Shown piece by piece: positions 1-8,699 of a DNA stretch of 64,000 nucleotides; position 1 is the stretch's first letter, and each line of letters begins with the position of its first letter. Source of the stretch: Rhabdophis nuchalis (Eukaryota > Chordata > Lepidosauria > Squamata > Natricidae). Made by a program: the position numbers and the translations under genes. The notes below the pieces were generated by a model that worked only from the letters and a program-made list of their open reading frames with translations, was not told the DNA's origin and made no database searches. Location of the stretch: contig CM077647.1 of the NCBI GenBank assembly GCA_039707465.1, positions 49,617,110-49,681,109 on the forward strand. The letters are read 5' to 3'.

Positions 1-639
1 AAGTTTAATTTTAAGAATATCTTCTATAGATTGCCTTTAAAATATCTTATGAGAGAACAAGTCTTATTCAGATTCAGATTGATCTTAAAGAGAATTTAAA
101 AATGACAGGTTACAAGAACAACATAGAAAAAGATGTTACACTGCATATGCAAAATATATCAGCTTATTTCTTACTAACTAAAAGGAATATACAAATAACA
201 AACCAAGAGAGTGACCTAACAATTTTTCCAAATTGGGTTTACAAAAGAAGAGTGATAAATTCACTCTTAGGAGAGTTAAAAGCCGGTTTCAGGATAGACT
301 GTCATGGAGAAAATCTAACTACATAGTAGCTAGGAGTCAAAAACTACCTGATGGCACATAATAAATAAATCACATAATTTGTGTGTGATGATACTCTTGT
401 TATTTTTACTGAATGCTTATCCATAAAACCAAAGGTGTACGGTTGCTTAGAGAAATATTAACATTTGTATAGTGTTTAAAGAAATTGCCACTTGAATTAG
501 AACTTAATATGTGTCAAATACATATTGAGCAATATTTTATATAAAAGAGTTAAAAAAAACTATATTTTGTCCTAAAAAGATGCATTTCAAAGAAATTATT
601 GCACATATTACCATATGATGTGTGTTGTCTCTTACAGGT
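1..639. other. AT-rich flank, nothing recognised
   Basis: AT-rich sequence with no recognisable repeat or gene. A 74-codon open frame at 102-326 has no motif or family resemblance and is probably chance. Confidence 0.5.
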
Positions 640-903
640 GGTCCTCGGTGTACAACAGTTCATTTAGTGATCATTCAAAGTTTCAAAAGCATTGAAAAAA
701 GTGACTTATGACAGTTTTTCAGAGTTACAACTTTTGCAGCATCCCCATGATCATGGGATCAAAATTCAAATGCTTGGCAACTGGTTCACAATTATGATCC
801 TTGCAGCATCCCAGGGTCATGTAATCATCTTTTGCAACCCTGTGATAAGCAAAATCAATGGGGCAGCCAGATTCACTTAACAACCAGGGTACTAACTTAT
901 CAA
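640..903 (+). repeat. interspersed DNA-transposon-like repeat, 5' part
   Basis: Diverged interspersed repeat running from 'gtggtcctcggtgtacaac' to about 903. It contains phrases such as 'cagcatccccatgatcatg' and 'aatggggcagccagattcac' that I recognise from a common squamate repeat family. Its right end appears at 2339-2376, so the copy was split by the LINE insertion between. The block at 34520-34700 shares the 'gataagcaaaat.aatgggg' stretch. A non-autonomous DNA transposon is my best guess; the family name is not known to me. Confidence 0.5.
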
Positions 904-1112
904 TATACGCTCCCACAGAGAGGGCCTACTGAGGGTACCAACCACTGGTCAATGCCGGCTAGCAGTGCCCAGGGGTAGGGCCTTCTCTGTGGCAGGGCTG
1001 GCCCTCTGGAACGACCTACCCCCCGAATTTCGCACTATCACGGACCTTCCCCTCTTTCGCCGTTCACTTAAAACATACTTTTTTCAGCAAGCTGGTCTTG
1101 CTTAATCGTTTA
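904..1112 (+). mobile_element. CR1/L2 LINE fragment (copy A), RT C-terminus
   Basis: In plus orientation this encodes the extreme C-terminus of the LINE polyprotein: the 'SVAGLALWNDLPPEF' motif followed by 'FQQAGLA' and a stop near 1104. It is 5'-truncated within the 'SHREGLL' region. Its 3' UTR does not follow directly; it resumes at 2131 after a minus-strand LINE. The fragment is therefore the left half of a LINE copy that landed in the repeat at 640-2376 and was later interrupted. Confidence 0.75.
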
Positions 1113-1319
1113 TTTTTTATTTATTTTTATTTTATTAAATTTATACCCCGCCCTTCTCCTTGTTAGGACCCAGGGCGGCGCACAGGCATTATATAAAACC
1201 ATAAATACAATATACATCAATCAATTTAAAAATATATTAAATTAATTCACCCGTGCTAAAACCCATTATTAAAACCGTAACCAAATTATAATTTATATTT
1301 AAAAGTCAGATGCGGGGGG

Positions 1320-2072
1320 CTATCCTAGGCCGGCTTGTTGGAATAAGTACTTCTTAAGACGTTGGCGGAAGAGGCGGAGGTCCGAGGTAGTGCGAAGGTC
1401 GGGGGGTAGGTCGTTCCAGAGGGCCGGGCCCGCCACAGAGAAGGCTCTTCCCCTGGGTGTCGCCAGCCGGCATTGCCTAGCCGACGGCACCCGGAGTAGG
1501 CCCGCTCTGTGGGAGCGGACCGGACGAAGGGATGTATGGGGCAGGAGGCGGTCTCGTATATAGCTAGGCCCCGAGCCATGGAGCGATTTAAAGATGGTGG
1601 TCAACACCTTGAAGCGCACTCGAAAGGCCACAGGCAGCCAGTGCAGCTCGCGCAGGAGAGGTGTTACGTGGGCTTGCCTTGAGGCACCCATAACCACCCG
1701 CGCGGCCGCATTCTGCACTAACTGCAGCCTTCGAGTGCACCTCAAGGGGAGCCCCATGTAGAGAGCGTTACAGTAATCCAGCCGAGATGTCACAAGCGCT
1801 TGAGTGACTGTGCGAAGGGCCCCCCGGTCTAGTAAGGGGCGCAACTGGCGTATCAGGCGAACCTGATAGAACGCCCCCCTGGCCATGGCCGCCACATGGT
1901 CCTCCATGGCCAGCCGGGAATCCAGAAGGACGCCCAAGTTGCGCGCCCTCTCCACGGGGGCAAGATGTTCGCCCCCAATGGCCAGTGTTAGATTTATCTG
2001 GCTAAACCGGGGTGCCGGAAACCACAGCCACTCGGTCTTGGACGGGTTGAGCTTGAGTTTGTTACTACCCAT
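1320..2072 (-). pseudogene. LINE reverse transcriptase C-terminal region (copy B)
   Basis: An open frame of 250 codons encoding the part after the YADD motif: 'NLGVLLDSRLAMEDHV', 'VTSRLDYCNALYMGLPLRCT', 'HVTPLLRELHWLPVAFRVRF' and 'SVAGPALWNDLPPDLRTTSD', ending in a stop. These motifs are typical of the L2 clade C-terminal domain that follows the RT. The polymerase palm and endonuclease are absent because the insertion is 5'-truncated, so this cannot be a working enzyme. The frame is uninterrupted, which suggests a fairly recent insertion. Confidence 0.8.
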
Positions 2073-2114
2073 CCAGACCCGTACGACCCGTACTACCCAT
2101 CCAGACCCGTACGG
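2064..2114 (-). repeat. 28-bp tandem duplication inside LINE copy B
   Basis: The segment beginning 'actacccatccagacccgta' at 2064 starts again at 2092, giving nearly two copies of a 28-bp unit. The other LINE copies in the window have one unit here, so this is private to copy B at its truncated 5' end. Confidence 0.75.
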
Positions 2115-2130
2115 CCTCCAAACACAAGTT

Positions 2131-2338
2131 TAGACTTTTTTGTTATATAGCTTCTGCCAAATACGTAAATGGACGTTGGGTTTTTAGGGGGAATTTTAGC
2201 ACAGGCTCCAATTTAATTCTTTTTATCTATTTATTGTATTTTTATCATTGTTGGTTTTAATTTCCTGTGCACCGCCCTGGGTCCATTTCGATGGAGAAGG
2301 CACGGTATATAAATCAAAATAAAGTAAAGTAAAGTAAA
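2131..2338 (+). mobile_element. CR1/L2 LINE 3' UTR (rest of copy A)
   Basis: Plus-strand LINE 3' UTR with 'ttttagcacaggctcc', the terminal 'caccgccctgggtcc' motif and a tail of 'aaagt' units. It completes the LINE fragment at 904-1112 on the other side of copy B. The coding part before the interruption ends with the normal stop, so the two pieces join sensibly. Confidence 0.65.
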
Positions 2339-2376
2339 CTGCAGTAATTCATTTAACATCTGTGACAAGAAAGGTG
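2339..2376 (+). repeat. 3' end of the split repeat that begins at 640
   Basis: The stretch 'actgcagtaattcatttaac' continues the repeat that stops at about 903. It lies directly after the tail of LINE copy A, as expected if that LINE inserted into the older repeat. Confidence 0.5.
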
Positions 2377-2900
2377 TTGTGGTCCACCGGTGGCCTGGGG
2401 AACTGGCAGGAGAGTTGGACAGCGTGGAGATTGGGGAGGAATAAGGAGTCTGAGGAAGGCTCAGACAAGGCCTCTGTATTGGAGGCAGAGAGGGAGCCAG
2501 GGCCATCTGGAAGTTATGTGCTGCCTCTGGAGCCTCCAGAGTCTGACATCAGTGAGGCAGAGGAACAGGCTGCTCCTGTTCCCAGTGCATGCATGTGCAG
2601 AGCTGCCAGAAGGCAAGAACAGTTAAGAAAAAAGGGACAACTCAGAAGGTGATCCCCCCGCCATAGGACATAAAGGAGGAGCAAAGGCACATGAGCCTTT
2701 GCAGGAAGCAATTTAGTTCATGTTGGTTAATTTACCTTCTGAAGCTCCGTTTTGACTCTGCTTTGTGTGGCTTTGCCAAGCTAATTGGTGATTAAGTCTT
2801 TGGCAACGTTTCAAGGAAGAGAAAGGTGGGTGCTTATCAACCTTATCCCGAGAGTCCTACTGTAGGACTCTACAACTAATTGTGACTCATTACAGGCTAT
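2377..2900 (+). repeat. unclassified interspersed repeat with an acidic open frame
   Basis: GC-richer than its surroundings. A 96-codon plus-strand frame (2362-2652) is acidic and serine/glutamate-rich ('ESEEGSDKASVLEAERE', 'PPESDISEAEEQAAPVPSA') and ends in a basic 'RRQEQLRKKGQLRR'. A purine-rich 'aaaggaggagcaaaggca' follows at about 2671. This resembles the 3' part of an LTR-type element or a degenerate gag-like protein, but I cannot assign a family. It could also be part of the same transposon as 640-903. Confidence 0.4.
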
Positions 2901-3229
2901 GAATGAACATAATTCACAACCTTCGAAATAAAAAGAGGGTTTTGTGAATTAAGCATGTGTTTTTTCTGTATCAGGAAGCCTAGGTCAGAACAAAAGAGCA
3001 TAAAATGGGGGGAAATTCTGTTAACAAATGTCTCACATAACAACAAAAAGTTTGGGCTCAATTGTTATTGCAAATCAATTATTACCTGTACTTTATTCTT
3101 TGTTTAAAAAATCTTATACTGATCATAATCAAACTTTGCTATTTATTGAAGATTGGTTCAGTGATATCATGGCAAGATGCCTTTTAGTTCTCCTAGAAGC
3201 CTCCCGAAACCCCACTCCCTTCACAAAAA
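2901..3229. other. no recognisable feature
   Basis: AT-rich spacer. Nothing identifiable. Confidence 0.4.
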
Positions 3230-3490
3230 TTGATGTGCAGAGGGCTTGGGAGGCCTGCAAAGTGCTCCTGAAGGATGGGGATGGCTGGTTTTTGCTCATT
3301 TTCACACACACACACCCCAGGTCTCTAGGAACATTCTACAAGCCTCCTAAAGGCTGTGTATGCCCCTTTTTTGGCAAAAAAATGGGCCCATGTTCATGAA
3401 AAATGGGCCATTTTTTGCTTGTTTGTGTCCATCCACCACCACCACGTGCCCCTAGGAACACTTTACAAGCCTCCTAAAGGTTTGTCCTGT
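3230..3490. repeat. decayed tandem repeat, about 121-130 bp period
   Basis: The string 'cattctacaagcctcctaaa' near 3330 recurs as 'cactttacaagcctcctaaa' near 3455, each preceded by 'ctaggaa'. A less similar, partly inverted relative ('aggcctgcaaagtgctcctg') lies at about 3250. This looks like a decayed minisatellite or a duplicated repeat fragment. Confidence 0.4.
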
Positions 3491-4304
3491 TTTTTGCTAA
3501 TTTCAAAGAGGAAATAGAAAGATTAGAACTTTCCAGAAACTGGGATTGTGTTGAAAATATACAAAAGGGCAATTAAATGAACAGTTACTCTATGCTTCCC
3601 CAAATAAAAAATGAAGGATGAGATTGAAAAAGAAGTTTAATAAAATGTACAGAAGGACATGCTAAGAATCTTGAATAGCTTACTTGTAATCCATCTCACA
3701 AGCCCAGTACTATTATTTTTTTTAATTGACACTCGTGCATAACCCATGAGGTACAAAAATTGAAAATAGTAGAAAAATATTTCGGTTGGTAAAAATAAAT
3801 GGGCTATAAAGAGCTCTGAAAGTATCTGAGCCACTAAATGGCAAGTGAATTTGAAAATTAGCAATTCTACTGCTATGATTTCACTCTTTGGTTATGAAAT
3901 AATAGTGGTCTAACTATAAGAGGCCAATTAAAAATAATCCTGGCGTCACTGTAGTTCAATGAAATCATCTACCCTAGGTCCAGCAGCTTTGAAAAGAGAA
4001 AATTCTTAGGTTCATTAAAAAAGGGATAATAAATCAGCTGTTATTATGATATTCTTATACAAATCTTTGATAAGTTAACATCGGGAATACAGTGTCAGTT
4101 CTGTTTATTGCATTTCAGGAAGGCTATCTTGAGATGGAGAAAATGCAAAAACTGCCACCTGTATTAGAATCAGTTGCTTCTGCCCCTCCTGTCTTAAGGA
4201 TTATATCTATTGCACATAACTCGAACACTTGTCACTTTATTTTATCCTGGACTCTATTGGACTTGCTCTATGTCTCCTAGGTTTGGACGATCTCTGGGTT
4301 TCTA
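3491..4304. other. no recognisable feature
   Basis: AT-rich sequence up to the 5' edge of LINE copy C. The short frames at 3637-3864 and 4092-4280 have no motifs. Confidence 0.4.
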
Positions 4305-4390
4305 GATATGTACTCTAGGCGTGATCTCCTTTGCCTGCGAGAGTCTCCCCTCTCACAGGCCTGACCCCCTTGTCTAACACGGGCCCACCT

Positions 4391-5819
4391 CGATGATGGA
4401 TTGATTGTTCCTGAGAGGTGGGCGAAGCGCAAACTGAGGGGGTTCTTGGGTAATTTTTTAATACGGCTTTTAGGGGGTCCAGGGTGGAAGGGAGGAATAG
4501 CCCAGGGGGGGGGACGTCAAACGATTGGGCCAGCAGGCGGAAGTAGGGTAACGGAGGAAGGGGAAGGGGGGGTCGTTTCCACTGAGGTTTTTTCCATCGA
4601 CTCGGTCCTAGGGAGGGGCAGGGGCGGTGGGAGGCGGAATGGGCTTCATCGGTTGGGAGACCATGGCCGCTGGATACAGACGGTCACGCGCTCAACCCCC
4701 GCACTCCCATCGCAGACTAGGAGGGCAGGAATTACAGACCCGGGGCCCTAGGCTGATGTTATGCAACGCCAGGTCCATGGTAAAAAAAGCCCCCCTCATC
4801 CATGACCTTGTGTCAGAGGGGGACCCGGACCTGGTGGGTATAACGGAAACCTGGTTGGGCCACAAGGGGGGTTTACCCCTCGTGGAAATGTGCCCACCAG
4901 GTTACCGAGCCTTTCATCAGCCTAGGGCCCTAGGGAGGGTTGGGGGGTGGCGATTATGGTTAAGGAAGGTCTTGAGCCGAGGGAGACCATGATCCCTCAG
5001 ACGAACGGGTGTGAGTCTCTCTGCGTGAGATGGGGCCTAGGAAGGCAGTTGGGTGTGTTAGTTGTGTACCTGGCTCCTCGCTATGCAACAACAGCCCTGC
5101 CCGAGCTCCTAGAGGTGATAGCCGAGGCGGCAGTTGAGACCCCCAGACTAGTGGTCATGGGGGACTTTAACTTGCCGTCAGTAGGCGAGGCCTCTGGAGC
5201 AGCTTGGGAGTTCATGGCCTCCATGACGGCCATGGATCTGACCCAGGTAGTTTTAGGCCCTTCTCACGAGGGAGGACACACCCTGGATCTAATCTTCATC
5301 TTGGGACAGTGGAGTAGTGATCTGGGAATAGGGGGTTTAGCCATCACACCCTTGTCATGGACAGATCACGCTCTCCTCCGGCTAGACTTTCCAATCGCCT
5401 CACCTCACCGCGGGGAGGCGGAACCGGATATTCCTAGATGGTTCCACCCCAGGCTCCTGATGGACCCGGAAAGGTTCCAGAGGGAGCTTGGGCCAATTCC
5501 TGTGACCCTGCCCCGCGACGCGACTGAGGACCTAGTGGCCGCATGGTTAAGTGCGGCCACGGGGGCCTTGGACCGAGTCGCGCCCTTGCGGCCTCTCCTG
5601 CGGCGACGAATCACCCAGGCTCCTTGGTTTACCGAGGACCTGAGGGAGATGAAACGCCACAAGAGACACCTAGAGAGAAGATGGAGATCCTCTCGCTTCG
5701 AAGCCGACCGAACACTAGTGAGAACCCATATTAGGACTTACTTAGTGGCGATAAGTGTGGCCAAACGCGAGTATTGCGCCACACTTATTGCATCCGCCCT
5801 GCCGTCCTGTTTGGGGTGA
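4391..5819 (+). pseudogene. LINE N-terminal extension and AP endonuclease (copy C), frameshifted
   Basis: The frame starting at 4401 carries the basic N-terminal extension. A shift before about 4740 leads to the frame with '[19 protein letters not shown]' and 'ITETWLG', which are the first catalytic blocks of the APE-type endonuclease. A second shift near 4945 leads to 'VVMGDFNLPS' (D-x-N block) and 'LSWTDHALLRLDFP' (terminal Asp-His block). The catalytic motifs are all present but lie in different frames. Near 5795 a roughly 10-bp deletion relative to the copies at 29766 and 58735 ends this frame at 5819. Confidence 0.8.
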
Positions 5820-7561
5820 CCCGCTCCCTCCTTCACCAGAGGCCGCGGAAAGCCCCTCTGCAGGGACGAGCAGAGGAATTTGGGATTTATCTGCAGGACA
5901 AAATCACTCGGATACGGAATGAGCTACCCTCCATCGAAAGTGGTCCAGTGGGATTGTCCGAGGCTGGTCTTGAGGCACCATTCTGGGAGGAGTTTGACTT
6001 TGTTACTACCGAGGATATGGACAGGTTGTCAAAGAGACTTAAGGCTACCACATGTTTATTGGACCTGTGTCCCTCCTGGCTTGTACTGGCATCCTGGGAG
6101 ATGACACAAGGCTGGCTCCAGGATATTGTGAATGCTTCTCTGAGTGAGGGGTCTTTGCCTGCCGTCTTGAAAGAGGCAGTAGTGAGGCCCCTCCTCAAGA
6201 AGCCTTCCCTGGACCCAGCATTATTGGAGAATTACCATCGGGTCTCCAACCTTCACTTTTTAGCGAAGGTTGTAGAGAGTGTGGTGGCCCAACAGTTTCC
6301 GCGACACCTGGAGGAAATTGATTATCTAGACCCGCGCCAGTCTGGCTTCCGACCCGGTCACAGCACCGAGACGGCATTGGTCGCGTTGGTTGATGATCTC
6401 TGGAGGGCACGGGATAGAGGTTGTTCCTCTATCCTAGTCCTTTTAGACCTCTCAGTGGCTTTTGATACCATCGACCATGGTATCTTATTGCACCGATTAA
6501 GGGGGTTGGGGCTGAGAGGCACCGTTTTACGGTGGTTCTCGTCCTACCTCTCTGGTCGGTCGCAATGGGTATTGGCAGGAGGGCAGAGGTCGTCCCCGAG
6601 GCCCCTCACATGTGGGATTCCTCAGGGGTCGGTCCTCTCTCCCCTTCTGTTCAACACCTATATAAAGCCGCTGGGCGAGATCATCCGTGGCTTTGGGGTG
6701 GAATACCATCTGTACGCTGACGACACTCAGTTGTACATATCTACCCCAAACCACCCCAACAATGCCGTCAAGGTGCTGTCCCGGTGTTTGGAGGCCGTAC
6801 GGATCTGGATGGGTAGTAACAAACTCAAGCTCAACCCATCCAAGACTGAGTGGCTGTGGTTTCTGGCTCCCCGGTTCAGCCAGATAAATCCAACACTGGC
6901 CATTGGGGGCGAACAACTAGCCCCCATGGAGAGGGCGCGCAACTTGGGCGTCCTCCTGGATTCCCGGCTGTCCATGGAGGACCATGTGGTGGCCGTGGCC
7001 AGGAGGGCGTTCTATCAGGTTCGCCTGATACGCCAGTTGCGCCCCTTACTGGACCGGGGGGACCTTCGCACAGTCACTCAAGCGCTTGTGACTTCTCGGC
7101 TGGATTACTGTAACGCTCTCTACATGGGGCTCCCCTTGAGGTGCACTCAAAAGCTACAGCTAGTCCAGAACGCAGCCGCGCGGGTGATTATGGGTGCCTC
7201 AAGGCATGCCCACATAACACCTCTCCTGCGCGAGCTGCACTGGCTGCCTGTGGCCTTTCGAGTGCGCTTCAAGGTATTGACGACCATCTTCAAATCGCTC
7301 CATGGCTTGGGGCCTAGCTATATACGAGACCGCCTTCTGCCCCATACATCCCTTCGTCCGATCCGCTCCCACAGAGAGGGCCTTCTCAGGATGCCGTCGG
7401 CCGGGCAATGCCGGATGGCGACACCCAGGGGAAGAGCCTTCTCTGTGGTGGGCCCAGCCCTCTGGAACGACCTACCCCCCGACCTTCGTACCATCTCGGA
7501 CCTCTGCCTCTTCCGCCAACGCTTGAAGACGTACTTATTCCAACAAGCCGGCCTAGCGTAG
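5774..7561 (+). CDS. LINE reverse transcriptase (copy C), open 595-codon frame
   Basis: Reverse transcriptase and C-terminal domain of an L2/CR1-type LINE, which copies its RNA onto nicked target DNA. Visible motifs in order: '[20 protein letters not shown]', '[20 protein letters not shown]' (first catalytic Asp), '[16 protein letters not shown]', '[11 protein letters not shown]' (catalytic YADD), 'SKTEWLWF', then 'RLDYCNALYMGLPL', 'ITPLLRELHWLPVAFRV' and 'ALWNDLPPDLR', stop at 7561. The ATG at 5774 lies in an out-of-frame overlap created by the deletion near 5795, so it is not the native start; the native frame enters from upstream. With the endonuclease half broken, the element is dead, but this half has no stop. 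Confidence 0.8.
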   Translation: MRHTYCIRPAVLFGVTRSLLHQRPRKAPLQGRAEEFGIYLQDKITRIRNELPSIESGPVGLSEAGLEAPFWEEFDFVTTEDMDRLSKRLKATTCLLDLCPSWLVLASWEMTQGWLQDIVNASLSEGSLPAVLKEAVVRPLLKKPSLDPALLENYHRVSNLHFLAKVVESVVAQQFPRHLEEIDYLDPRQSGFRPGHSTETALVALVDDLWRARDRGCSSILVLLDLSVAFDTIDHGILLHRLRGLGLRGTVLRWFSSYLSGRSQWVLAGGQRSSPRPLTCGIPQGSVLSPLLFNTYIKPLGEIIRGFGVEYHLYADDTQLYISTPNHPNNAVKVLSRCLEAVRIWMGSNKLKLNPSKTEWLWFLAPRFSQINPTLAIGGEQLAPMERARNLGVLLDSRLSMEDHVVAVARRAFYQVRLIRQLRPLLDRGDLRTVTQALVTSRLDYCNALYMGLPLRCTQKLQLVQNAAARVIMGASRHAHITPLLRELHWLPVAFRVRFKVLTTIFKSLHGLGPSYIRDRLLPHTSLRPIRSHREGLLRMPSAGQCRMATPRGRAFSVVGPALWNDLPPDLRTISDLCLFRQRLKTYLFQQAGLA

Positions 7562-7691
7562 CCCCCTGTTTCTGACTATATTTATACATTTTTTAGGGTT
7601 TTAATAGGGTTTTAGCACGGGTTTTAGGTTAATTTAATATGCTTTTAAGAGTTTGTATTGTTTTTGTAATGGTTTTTTAATGATGCCTGTG

Positions 7692-7745
7692 CGCCGCCCT
7701 GGGTCCTAACAAGAAGAAGGGCGGGGTATAAATTTGATAAAATAA
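7692..7745 (+). other. LINE 3'-terminal stem-loop and A-rich tail (copy C)
   Basis: 'CCGCCCT' at about 7693 pairs with 'GGGCGG' at about 7719, followed by 'ggtataaatttgataa' and an 'aaaat/aaat' tail. In the L2 clade a 3'-terminal stem-loop is known to be the recognition site for the element's own reverse transcriptase. The same arrangement recurs in most LINE copies here. Confidence 0.6.
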
Positions 7746-8329
7746 AAAATAAATGAAATAAAATCATTCTACTTCTACATGCAGGTCTTTGTATTTCATT
7801 ATCTTTTCCAGTTCTTTTTATTCTACTCTGCTATCTCCAGATACTGCCATGTCCACTATCTAAACTTTTGTTTTGTCTTCCTTATTGACAGTTGTTAAGT
7901 CTGGATAAGTATATAATATAAAAGTATTATTATGCTTACAAACAATAGATTAGGAACAATAAATTATATTTTGCAGTTAGAAATGTTTAATGGGAAGAGT
8001 ATCCCCTCAAATAGAAACAAGGCATATTTCTGTCTTTTTACAAGAAATAACCAAAAACCTCATTTTCATTTCCTTTAGGATTAATTTCCAGGTTTACATT
8101 CTCAGCAATTAATATACTTCTGTAGCAGCAAGGAAGGACAATAGATTAGGGATGGTCACAAGGACTTCATTAAATTTGTTGCAGTTGGTCATTGAATTGC
8201 AGTGAGTGCGACGAAGGTCTAAATTTAACAGAGCTGTTTATACATTTTGGGGAGACGTTTCACTCTCCCCTGTGTTTTATAAAAAAACCATTAAACCTAT
8301 TTTTGAGTTTACATTATTGATTAAAATGG
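7746..8329. other. no recognisable feature
   Basis: AT-rich sequence between two LINE copies. Nothing identifiable. Confidence 0.4.
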
Positions 8330-8699
8330 TCTAAGTGGAAACTAAGGGGGGTTTTAGTTAAATTTTTAATCTATGTTTAAGGGGTCTTAGGGAGGGGGAG
8401 GGTCAAACTAGAATTAGGGTGGTGGGTGTGGGGGAAAACCCACTGGGGACTGTTGTTAGGCCGGCTAGGGACCCTGGTGGGGAGGGTGTAGTGTCTAGCA
8501 CTGGGGTGGGGGTGAAGGTCTGTCCAAAAGAGGGTTATTCCATCAATACTGTGAGTGGGAGGGGCAGGTATGGCAGGAGCCGAGGACCATATCATGCAAG
8601 GGGAGGGCGCACTCGCTGTCTTCGAGCGGTGGTGCGCTCCGGCCCTCAAGGCTCTCCTTGCGGCCCAGGGGGTTTAGGATCTCAGGGCCTGGGTCTTCG

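Larger units (their letters stand above)
1113..2130 (-). mobile_element. 5'-truncated CR1/L2 LINE, minus strand (copy B)
   Basis: The 3' end lies at the left: a T/A-rich tail complement at about 1113-1138, then the 'CCGCCC...GGGCGG' terminal motif, a 3' UTR and the C-terminal coding part. The 5' truncation is near 2130, upstream of the 'IWMGSNKLKLNPSKTEW' motif. It splits plus-strand LINE copy A. The target duplication is not clear; the T-rich junctions make it ambiguous. Confidence 0.8.
4305..7745 (+). mobile_element. near-full-length CR1/L2 LINE (copy C)
   Basis: About 3.4 kb in plus orientation. In order it holds a 5' leader, a basic N-terminal extension ('RWAKRKLRGFLGNFLIRLL'), an AP-type endonuclease from about 4757, a linker, a reverse transcriptase with YADD at 6713-6724, a C-terminal domain ending at 7561, a 3' UTR and an A-rich tail. 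The leader resembles copy at 29766 from about 4311 on, so the left edge is close to the true 5' end. Frameshifts near 4730 and 4945 and a roughly 10-bp deletion near 5795 inactivate it; the RT half is open. No clear target duplication is visible. Confidence 0.85.

Noticed and set aside
5774..7561. Host gene domesticated from a LINE
   Set aside because: The frame sits inside a complete element with frameshifted endonuclease and an intact 3' tail; nothing suggests exaptation.
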